Below, one piece after another: positions 54,335 to 64,000 of a DNA stretch of 64,000 bases. Each line of letters opens with the position of its first letter. The stretch's first letter is position 1. The DNA lies in the NCBI RefSeq assembly GCF_040807025.1, contig NC_090952.1:1860001-1924000 (forward strand), given 5' to 3'. A program made the position numbers and the translations under genes. The stretch comes from Struthio camelus. Its lineage: Eukaryota; Chordata; Aves; Struthioniformes; Struthionidae. The notes below the pieces were generated by a model, which was not told where the DNA came from, did no database searches, and saw only the letters and a list, made by a program, of their open reading frames with translations.

Positions 54335-57300
54335 TTACACGGGGTGCATCATAGTAGGTAGGCAGTCCACGGCATGTTGTGGCCTGTGGCCTTCACCTGC
54401 TCTGTGCATACACAGGGACCGTTGGTATGAAGCTGCCCTGGTTGCTTGCCCTGGTGTATGCCTTGGGCTCTTCAGGAATACAGGGACTTGGATATGCCTT
54501 GCCTGCATCATGCCTGGCAAAGCATGCAAGCCATGCTGCTGTGCAGGACTGGACCCCACCAGCAACACTACCACTTGGGGCCTGGACACACTTCTTCAGT
54601 GCCCTGGCCAGCTAAGCTGCCGTTGTGCCTTCTCATGGGCTGCTAGAACTGGTCGGAAAGGGAGAGGGGTGAGAATGGGGAAGGAAGAAAGCCCTATTAC
54701 CCTGTGTAATTGCATGGCTGTTCTTGGGTTAAGAGCAGGAAGTGCAGTGTGCAGCAGTGAAGCAATCTCCGTGCTGCAGAAGAGCAGAAGTTGCAAGCTA
54801 AAATAAGGGCACAAAGGTACAAGGGGGCTTTCTGCCACCTCTGGAAGGTGCTTAGGACCTCCTCTGCCTTGGGCCTTGCTCTGGGGGGGGTGTGTGTGTG
54901 CATGGAGCATCATTCCCCAGGAGCAGGGAGGATTCCCCTAGGGAGCAATGCTGTGAGGCCCCCAGTCCTCACACTGCAAGAACAATGTCCTTCCCAGCAT
55001 GGCTATCTCTGCACACAGACCCCTGCCCCAAAGCCTGCATGGCAATGTGGATCGCAACCCCTTGCCCGCTACGGGCTCCAGGGTCCTGCCTGCCGCTCTA
55101 GGTGCTGGAGAAGGGCAGTCACATCAGCTATGAGCGTGACCTTCTTCCAGGATGCTTTCCCCTGAGCATCAGTCCTGGGTGCAGGGTGATGGATGGTCAG
55201 CCAGAACCGCTTAGGCCTCACCACCAGCTCAGAGGAGTGCTGAGCTCGGCAGATTACTTCCCTGCAGCTCCCCTGCAGCTTCCCACTCCCTTTTTGCTGG
55301 ATGAAGTTAATATGCTGTGCCTCAGAGGTGGGTGCATTAGAAAGCTCTCTTGGGAAATAAAATTTTGTGGGGTTGGGCCAGGCTCAGGCCCTCCAAGATA
55401 CTCATGTGGTTGTCTGCCAGTGGGTGTGCCTTGCCCGCATCTTGGTCTCCCCAGGGAGCTGGGTGTGCTGGCAGCTGAGCTGTGCTATGGCAAACACAGG
55501 GTGTTTTGCAGTGGGAACCCCTGTAGCCCCAGCATCTCCTCTCTGGAGAAATGCTCGATGAAAGAGTATTTAGATTTCCTATTTAGAGCTGTTTTCTGCC
55601 AGAGCTTTGCAGTGCCCTGCGGGCACCGAGAGCTGATGTGCCCATGCTGCACCATCCCACAGAAGTGAACTGCCTGGTTAGTGTATCAGAGCATACCTGA
55701 GCCCCACACACTCTCCAAGAGCAGAAACACAGCTGGTTCTGCCTCTGCCTCCTGGATGGGAGCTTTCAAGCAGGGGCCTGATGGACAGTGGGAGGAAGAC
55801 CAGGGCATGCCTCATCTATGGGCAGGTTTTAGGACTGACCTTCCTCCAACCTTGGATCTGCAGCCCCTGGAGCTGGTGCAGGCAGAGGAGGGACAGGCTG
55901 TTTTGCAGCCTGGAACTGGGCTCTTGCACATGAGAGGGCTTCAGCATCCGCGGCTATGGCTGACACAGAGCAGCGCCTGGCATGAGAGCCTAAATCATGC
56001 TCCAGTTGCCTTGGGCACAGGGTGCTGTGTGAGGGCCTGTGCCACTGCCTGTACCCCGGCTACGGGTCTACAGAGGGCAGCTCAAGGGCAGCATTCACAT
56101 GTCTCCTATTGATAGGGACTGACAAGCTCGTGGCTCCTCTGGAGAGCAGCTCTTGGCCCTGGGCAGTGTCCCCAGCACACTGGCTGTGGGCCACATGCCA
56201 GGAGGGAGCATTGGGCTTGACACCGGCCTGGTGTCACCTCTGTGGAGCATGGACTGGGGGCAGATGCCCCTTTGGCCTCTCTTACAGTGAGGCCTGTGGC
56301 TCAGCTGCCAGGACCACGGTGCTAACTAGCCTGTCCCCATCTGTTGTGGGGGGCGAGGATCGGGCACAGCCTGGGCTCTCTGGCCTCTCCCAGCGCGGCG
56401 GATGTCAGCTTATAGCCCTGCTTTGCCTGGGCTGCGCATAGTCAGCGTTACCAGCTGGCTCAGCCCAGCCTTGACGCTGAACGTGCTCAAACGCTGGGGA
56501 AGTTTGAGGTCAAGCCAAATGCTGATGCCAGCCCACCGTCCCCGGGACATGTCAAATCACACCACACTTCTTCCCTGGGCCCACAGAAGTGACAAGTGGC
56601 AGCAACATCAATTGCAGGTCTGGACTGACAACGGAGAGGCGCCAAATTTTCCCAGGAGCCAGCAAGAGCTGAGGCACCCGGCAGCATCAGGACCACCTTG
56701 GCCACAGTTTGCATCACTGCTGGAATTTGGAGCCTCATCTCCCTTGTTTGCTCACTGCTAAGCAAAGTCCTAGGAGTTGCAGTGCACAGCAACTTGGGGG
56801 ATCGACCCACATCTCTTCCAGACTCTGTGCTTGCCTTGTTGCTAACACAGCCCAGCCATCATCCCCACCAGAAAGCTCTCAGCATTGAATCTGCACCCAA
56901 CCCCCCCTCCCTGGGCTGTGGCAGCAGGTCTGACTCCAAAGAGATGAGCAGCTTTTATAGCACCTGCAGCCCTCTGGCCAAAGCGGTAAATCTCCCAAAT
57001 TTAACATACGTTTTGGGGGGAGAGAGTGGCAAGTATGGGACTCTTGCCGGGGGGGGGGGGGGTTGGAGAGCTCCTGAGGGCTTTCTGATGGCACCAGGGG
57101 TTCAGGGAGGCTTTCTGGGCTGTGTGCCTGTCCCCAGCCCTGGCCGCAGCAGAGACCAGGCACTCCTATTTCCTGCATGACATGTACTTCCCCTCTCCCC
57201 TTTCTGCAGTGCTACAAGGTGCCCCAGCCTGGTGAGTTCCTCTGCACACTGGTGGACAAAATGCAGCCGCCGCTGGGGTGGGGTGCCCTGTTTAAGGCCA

Positions 57301-57828
57301 GCCCCCACCTGAAGCATGAGAGAGGAGGCAAAGAAAGCAGTGGTGCTGGGGCAGCACCTGGCGCACTTACCAGTCCTCGGGAACCTCTCTCTACCTGTGC
57401 TGGAAGGGTTGGTAAAGGGCAACTACATGTAACAGGTCCTGGCCTCCCAGCACCCCCGGTACTGTCCTGGCCAGGGACGTGGGATCTCCTCCCAGCCCCT
57501 CTGCCCTGTCCCTCCCTCTTCCCGCATCCGGTTCCCTGCCGTTGGAGCCTGTCGCGTCCAGCCCAGCTCTCCCCCTGCTCCTCTGGTCCACCAAGCACTG
57601 TGTCCTGCTGCTCCCACCTACCGTCCTGACCATGCCGCCTGCCCTCCCTTCCCCTCCGCTCCAGTTTAGCCCAGCGGCAGAGTTTGCACAACGCCCAGCA
57701 TCTAAAAGCAACGTGCCACATCCCTAGCCTAGTTACTTTTATAATTTGTGTTACCATAACGACGTGACTTAACACAAGATGTTTTTTTTTCTTTAAATAA
57801 TTTGACTCGTTTCCTTATCAACCGAGAG

Positions 57829-57833
<5 letters not shown>

Positions 57834-57882
<49 letters not shown>
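57834..57882. repeat. (GT)n microsatellite
   Basis: An uninterrupted run of about 24 GT units, likely polymorphic. Confidence 0.95.
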
Positions 57883-57886
<4 letters not shown>

Positions 57887-59449
57887 CATGCTGAATCTTT
57901 GCCCCTTTGCAGAGAGCCCTCATCCCAGAGGGCAGGCGCAGGACAGCTGCCACGGATGCTCCTGGAACTGAGCTGGTGATGCACTGTCAGGCCCGGAGCT
58001 GAGCAGAGGGGGGTGAAATTTCCCCTGCCTTGGGTGAATGCAGACTCAAGTTTTCAAGCAGGAATGTGGCTTTTGCTCCCTAGTTCGATGCTTGCCATAT
58101 GGTGTTGCCTGGAGAGGATGGGGGTCCTGGCAGGGACCCCCAGACAGGGGGCTCTTCTTGTGGGGAGGCAGAAAGGGACAACAGAAGAAAGAGATGTGTG
58201 CCATGTCCTGCTTTTACTCTCAAGCAGTCACCCTTTGACATGGGGCTGTTGCTCCCTGCAGCCTGGCCTCCAGCTCACCCAGCCTGCCGAGCTGTCCCCT
58301 GAGGACAGCGCTCCATCTGGGCTGGGTAGATAAATTTCTCTCTGCAAAATTGCTTTGCCTTGACAGCAGCATAAAACTTTGGTTTGCATAAGAGCTCCCC
58401 ACGCTGAAGAGCAAAGCGCTACAAGAGGGCTGGGGCGGGTGGGCCCTTGGACACGATGCAGTCTGGCTCATGGTAAAACAGGCACTGTGAGCCCCGTGGG
58501 GCTGGAGGGCTCAGATCCCAGGGAAGCAGCAGTGCCATGCTGGCACAAGCCCAGCTCAAAGCCATTTCCAGGCTTGCGGCAGCTCGAGCCATGCTCCCTC
58601 GTCCCAGCAACGTCACCGTCTGGTGGAGAATGGAGCCCGGAGCGTGGGATGTGAGCAGAGCAGGGCCCGGACACCTCCCCAAAAGCATGAGTTTATATGG
58701 CTATGGGACGGGAGGTGGGACTGAGCTGGGGGCATAGGATGGGTGAAAGCCTCGAAGGAGCTGGGGACCATCATAGGGCACACGTTCACCTCGGCAGGCC
58801 CCGGCCACCAGACCGCTCTCTTCTGCAAGCTGGGGGCTCTCACTCTGCCCTACCACATCCACCTCGCCCACAGCCTCCTGAGTTTCTGGGGGCAGCTTTG
58901 AAAAGTAAAACTCAGCCAAGACCCAAGGGCTGAGCCTCAGGGAATGGTGAGGAACCCTGCACGGTGCCCTGGCTCTCAGCACCGCCTCGCCTGCCTCACC
59001 GCAGACTCAGCCTTCGGCCTTGCGAGTCAGCGGGCAGCGATAGTCCTGACCGCTTGGCACGCCAACTCCTTCCCTGCTCCGGCTGTCCCTCATACCGCAG
59101 CATCTCCTGCAGACCCAGCAGCATCTCCTGCAGGCACCCAGTGAGCTGGAGGCACCCCCAAACCACAGGACAGGAGCCCCGCACCGTTGCTGAGGGCGGC
59201 AGCGAGCTCCCTAGGTGGGGGTGAGATGTCCGTGCTAGCAGCCCCAAGCCCGCCAAAGGGACCCCCCTGCCTGCCTTGCCTCCGCCCCAGCCACATGGCA
59301 TCACTCCGCTGCCTTCCCCAGAGCCAGCGATAACAAAGCCAGGCAGCTTACCTAGGTGTCCTTCGGCCCCGCTGCCCAGCACCCCCAGGTGCCATCTGGA
59401 GCTCCGCTCGCTCTGCCAGCCCCAGGCACCCACCCTTACAGGCTCCAAA

Positions 59450-59670
59450 CACGTGAGCAAACCGCAGCACCGAAACCCGGGGCCGCCCTTGTGCAAAGGG
59501 GAAGCGCGGTCTCGGCTACGCTCGCGATCCCTCAGCCGGGCTGTGTGGCCAGCCCCGCCTGGGCAGGGCTTCCGTGGCTGTGCCGGGGTGCCACGCGGCG
59601 GGGCAGCCGGCCAGCTGCAGACCTGCGGGCCGCGTGCGGTGCGGCCCCACCGGACGTGCCGCAGTGCTGC
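59450..59670. promoter_or_regulatory. CpG-rich patch in the presumed NHSL2 intron 1
   Basis: CpG dinucleotides cluster here (for example around 59,500-59,530 and 59,580-59,660) against a CpG-poor background. It could be an alternative NHSL2 promoter or an enhancer; no start codon with a family match lies beside it. Confidence 0.35.
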
Positions 59671-62600
59671 CCCTGCCCAGTGCATGCCTTGCCTCCCTCG
59701 CATCCCTCCTGTCCCTGCGACCCAAGGGGTGCGCACGGACCAGCCGGTGCTTGCAACTGGGCCAAACAGGGAAATGGCAGCGGGAGGGTGGACAAGGAGA
59801 GGGCATCCATGCCTTTCAGAAAACAGATTCACTCCTATGGGGCTTTCCACCCAGGGAAAGCTTTGCAGATGCATGTTCGTTTGCAAAAAAACCCAAGTGA
59901 GATGGCGCTGTCCTGAGCTGACACGCGCAGCGGAGATGCTGTATCAGAGGTACTGGCTGGGCTGGTTTCATCTTCCTGGCAGAAGCAGCAGCTGAGGAGG
60001 AGAAGGGATCGGCACAGGGAAGACAGCAAGTCAAGCATCCCTCGGCCAGCTCCAGCGCCCATAAGCTGTGCCACAAGGCGCTGTCCCTGAGCTTGCGTGG
60101 CCCCGTAATTGCGGGCAAGAGAGCAAACATAACCCCCTTTGGCTTTGCTCCTTGGAAGTAGGTGCTCAGCAGCGTTCTAGGCCTCCAGTACAGCCTGTCT
60201 GTTCCCTTGGCAGCATTTGGCAGCGTAGGGCTGCCTTGCATGCGCTAGCATCACGCAGTAGCCACGCAATGTGGCGCAAGGAGCCAGCGACCCAGCCCTG
60301 GCCCCCAGCCAGCCTTGAGGGCTGATAGTGCTGTCCTGAGTGCCAGACTATTTTTGGGAGCAGTCCGACATGGGCTTGTTGCAAGAGCAAGTTTGGGATG
60401 TTAGTGCAAATCCCGTAGTTGCCAGGGGAATGCCAAGAAATCTTTCCCAGCGTCTCTGAAAAAGAGGAGCTGTTTGAGCACCTTGGGGCCAGGAAGTCTC
60501 CAACAGGAGCTGCATACACAGCCCATCCCACATCTGAGTGGACCCTCAGGGTCCGAGCCAAGTCCCATGGGCCACGAGCCGCTCTGGGCCTCACATCTGC
60601 ATCACTTCTACATGACGATGAGTATGAAAAATGGAGGCACAAGGCAAAAACTACCCACTAGGCCATCCTGTGGTGCCCAGGATCCCTGGCTGGCAGCAGG
60701 AGTGCCCTGACGGGAGCCCGGGACAGGGAAAGGGTGGCAGCTGGAGGAACAGTGCAGCCAGAGCAGAGCCCGTTGCCCTTCGCAGTGACCTCCGAGGCCC
60801 AGGACCTTCCTCCAGGCCTATCAAGCTGTCAAGCTTATCAGTGATGGGCTCCAAATAAGCAGTGCCCTGGGGAGGCTCCCACCCCACGGCAAACATCTCT
60901 GGGAGGCAAGAGACGGCGTGGAGAGCACAGCCAGATGCCTGGCTCTGTCCCTTGTGCTCCCCAGCATTCCTGATCTGAGCTGCACCTCCCTCACTGCTGG
61001 GGGGAAACTGAGGCACAAGTGGTTGCATGGAGCTGGCCCGAGCTCCCTTCTGGCTTCCCTCCTCTGACCATGCCTTGAGGTTCAGCAAATGAGAGCAGCC
61101 TTTGTGCTCTACCCCAGAGAGAGGCGCATGCATGGGGCTGAGCCAGGGGCCAGCACTCCTGGATGCTGCTCCCAGCCGCATCCCGGTGCGTAGGAGCCAG
61201 GACATCTCCGAGGGAGTCTGTCCTCTCTCACGCTGCAAGCAAGCAGCAGGGGTAGCAGGCTTTCCTCTCACACCATGGGGCTGGAAGCAGGGACAGCATT
61301 GGTGTGCAGGACCACGGCAGCATCCTGCTGGACCAGCTGCCTTGCTCCCACCCTGGTGCCGCTCCAGGCAGGGGTGCAGGGAGCCTGGCACAGATGTTAG
61401 CGCCAACAGTGGGGCTGGCGATGTGCAAGGCAGAGCTGCCAGAGAGGTGCACACAGCCCACTGGGAGCTGAGGGGCAGTGTGTTACAGCTGCAGAAATGA
61501 GACTGGGTTTTTCAGAGAGCTTCCCGCTGAGTTTGGATGGGCCAGGAGGTGGGAGGAACAAATACGCTAATTGAGCTGTTGGTGGGTGTGTGGGGTGAAT
61601 GACTTTGGCTGTGTGCCAGCACAAAAAGCAATTACCAGCCCTGCCCTCCCGGGCTCTGCTCCGGGGCAGCCCCGGGTCCTGGCACAAGTCCTCCTGCCCC
61701 TTGCCATACAACTTTCCCTTGCTTTGCATGCCGTATTCAGCGTGCTAGCTGATTTTGGTGCTACATGCTTAAACCTGCGCTGGGAATCAGCACAAAAGTC
61801 TCCCGAAACACCGCCAAACGGGCATACGGCCGCGTGGGGTACACTGTCCTCTAACTGAACCTTCTCCAACTCAGTCCCAGGGAGCATGCACCAAACCCTA
61901 TATCTTTATACAAGGTTCTCAGGTTTGCAAACTATCAGCCACAGCAGGTGTCATCAGGGTGCGCCGCTAGCAATATAACATCTTGCAGATTCTTACACAG
62001 TGTGAGCAAGCATTCAGTCTTGGGATAGCACAGCTACTTCGGATTACACTATTTGCTAGTAGAAGGACTAGGTCTGAAGTCACTGGGGAGTTTGCTTCCC
62101 ACCTTAGGCCCTGAGCAGAGCTGGTGCTTGAGCCAGAATTCATTCTCTCCTGGGAGAAGGGAGTCCCTCCCCGCAGGACTGCCGTTTGCAGAGCATAGAC
62201 CGGTACATGTGCCCGTGCCCTTAGCATCCCCCCAGAATCACGCGCACTCAACGCCGGCAACTGTCCCAGCATTTACCTACTGCCCAGGCATCCCGAATCC
62301 ACAAAGAGATATTCGATAGAGCCATCGAGTTGTTTCCGTCCAGGGTGAAGTTACCACAAGATGTGTCTTGCTCGAGCTCACCACCAAACTTTTCCTTCTC
62401 AAGCACGCTCCAAGAAAGCATGAAGCAACAGCAATGCAGATTCTGCCGCTCCGCTCCTCGCTGGTGATGCAGTGGTACCACAAGAATGATGTAACGGCAG
62501 CAGCGGGCGATGCACCATTAACAGAGCAGCCATGGCAACGGGTAGCGGTACAGCGGCAACCCAGCGACAGCGGCTAGTCCTAACACACCAGAGAGATTTG

Positions 62601-64000
62601 CAGGGCAGGCAGATGAGGACTGCAAACTTTGAGGCTGAGACTGATCCCGACAACAGCCCAAACTCCGCCGACAGGAGCCAACACACGGCAGTGCCAAAAA
62701 CGTATGCCACCGGCTTCGAGCAAGCGCCCCGGCCTGCTGACGGCACAGAAACTCCTCTGCTCTCGGTGCAGGCAGCCTGATGACATTGCCTGTGGTACTG
62801 AGCCAAGGCGCGCACTGGTCTGTGACTAGCGGAGAGGAACAGAAAATAGCAAACAGCAGGAGTTGGCAGCAACCGCAGAAAGTGCTTCCTGTCCCAAGCT
62901 CACCTCATGCTGAACTCGGACACACTGGTCCAGCTGCCCTGCTGAGACGCGTAAGGGCAAATGAATCAGCCGCGCTCACAACAGCTTCAGGCACAGCAGC
63001 CAGCCTCCGGGACTGGACATCAACCCAGGCCAAACGACATCCCCAGCCCCAAAATACAAAGCAGCTCCTCAGCTCTGCTTGCCTGAGAAGATCTTGCCAT
63101 CCTTGCACAAGCGCTCGCCACGTGCAGGAGGGAGCGCGGCCAGCATGAGCCCTGGCCTGGGACGGCTCACGCGCTGTGCCCTACAGCGGACAGCACGTCT
63201 GCCCCTGGGGCGTGCAGGTGAGGCTCCCTGCACGCGCCGCCTCCGTCGGGCTGCTTCACCACAGAGCTGCAGGACTCATCCCTGCCTTGGGACAGCATGG
63301 CCAGCCCTCCCCGTGGCGCCTACTGCCACGAGGCCGCCATGCTCTTGCGTCGGGAAGAACAATGGCGGTTCAGTGATGCAGCGGATAGACGCAGCAGCCA
63401 GAAAGGGCAGCTAATCTGGCTCCAGCACAATACGGGCCAGCAGATGCTTCTCTGATGCTTGTTTGAACCCTGGCACCAACACACCAATCTGGACTTTAAT
63501 ATCATTAAGTAACGGTGAATATCTCCCTCCCTAAAGAGCAGATACCTAAGCAGTCTGAATCTATCTGGCCTCAACCTAGAACCCCCAGCTTGATGCTTTA
63601 CCCAATAGTTATACAAAGACCTACATCATCTTCCCGCTTACTACATAGATGTAAATGGCACTGAGACCCCAGAGATGCATGCTGCAAGCTCTGAATGCAA
63701 CTTCCCGAAACCCTGGAGGATGAGCGATGGACGAGATGGGGGCAGGAGGTTATTTCAAGCCACTTACCATGTAACAGTATTTACATGCAAAACGGAGCTG
63801 AACCTGAACAAGGTAGGATCACTGCAACCATAAGCATCCCTGGGACTGGGGGAACAGGGCTGCCTCAGCTTGCAGATGGTATCCACTTCACTGAGGCTGT
63901 GATGGTAAAATCCTGGGGCTCAGCATCAGTGCTGCACAGCAAACCAGTATTTTGCAGCAGCCTCAAACTAAAACTACTTCTTTAATTCGTTAAGGATTAA

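Noticed and set aside
58996-59995. Overlapping 240-300 codon frames on both strands
   Set aside because: Composition is GC-biased and no family signature, signal peptide or splice pattern supports them; only the CpG patch there is reported.

Overview
This window is vertebrate nuclear DNA. It holds three complete or nearly complete spliced genes and the 3' part of a fourth, with GT-AG introns, CpG-rich promoters and poly(A) signals. The proteins are close to known vertebrate OCRL, ERCC6L (PICH), PIN4 and NHSL2. Introns and gaps are short, transposons are few, and the only transposon fragments I recognise are CR1 LINEs. That points to a sauropsid, most likely a bird; crocodilian or turtle is not excluded. 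In human all four genes are X-linked, which fits the bird chromosome 4 / X-conserved block.

Layout, left to right. Positions 1-660 are the 3' end of an unidentified plus-strand transcript with two AATAAA signals. Positions 660-4,790 hold no recognisable gene but contain a CpG-rich island at about 1.4-2.3 kb. OCRL runs on the minus strand from its start codon at 27,862 to its stop at 6,317, with a poly(A) signal near 4.8 kb; I could place 23 coding exons, which join in frame to 927 codons. Positions 28-30.8 kb are the gap between OCRL and ERCC6L, with a CpG island at each end. ERCC6L is on the plus strand (two coding exons, 30,882-35,008, 1,286 aa). PIN4 is on the minus strand (four exons, 39,326 to 37,682, 126 aa), convergent with ERCC6L. 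A 32-bp GC-rich minisatellite starts just upstream of the PIN4 start codon. Positions 40-44.7 kb show no gene. NHSL2 is on the minus strand: seven exons from 54,210 down to a stop at 44,762. Its first exon, which carries the WAVE-homology domain in this family, is not visible, and its first intron seems to fill the rest of the window.

The genes do not form a pathway. OCRL is an endosomal/Golgi PI(4,5)P2 5-phosphatase, ERCC6L a mitotic DNA translocase acting on ultrafine anaphase bridges, PIN4 a parvulin prolyl isomerase, and NHSL2 an NHS-family actin-regulatory protein. NHSL2-PIN4-ERCC6L is a conserved vertebrate block (human Xq13.1). OCRL lies far away in human (Xq26.1), so its place next to ERCC6L marks a rearrangement in one lineage.

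I found no CRISPR, bacterial-type element, retroviral element or clearly new gene system. The best leads are the OCRL clathrin-box/microexon arrangement, the OCRL first exon that replaces two human exons, the PIN4 stop codon embedded in its poly(A) signal, the orphan CpG island, and a 5S-rRNA-like fragment in an OCRL intron. All exon borders were read by eye from splice consensus, reading phase and remembered human protein sequences; none has been tested with transcripts.
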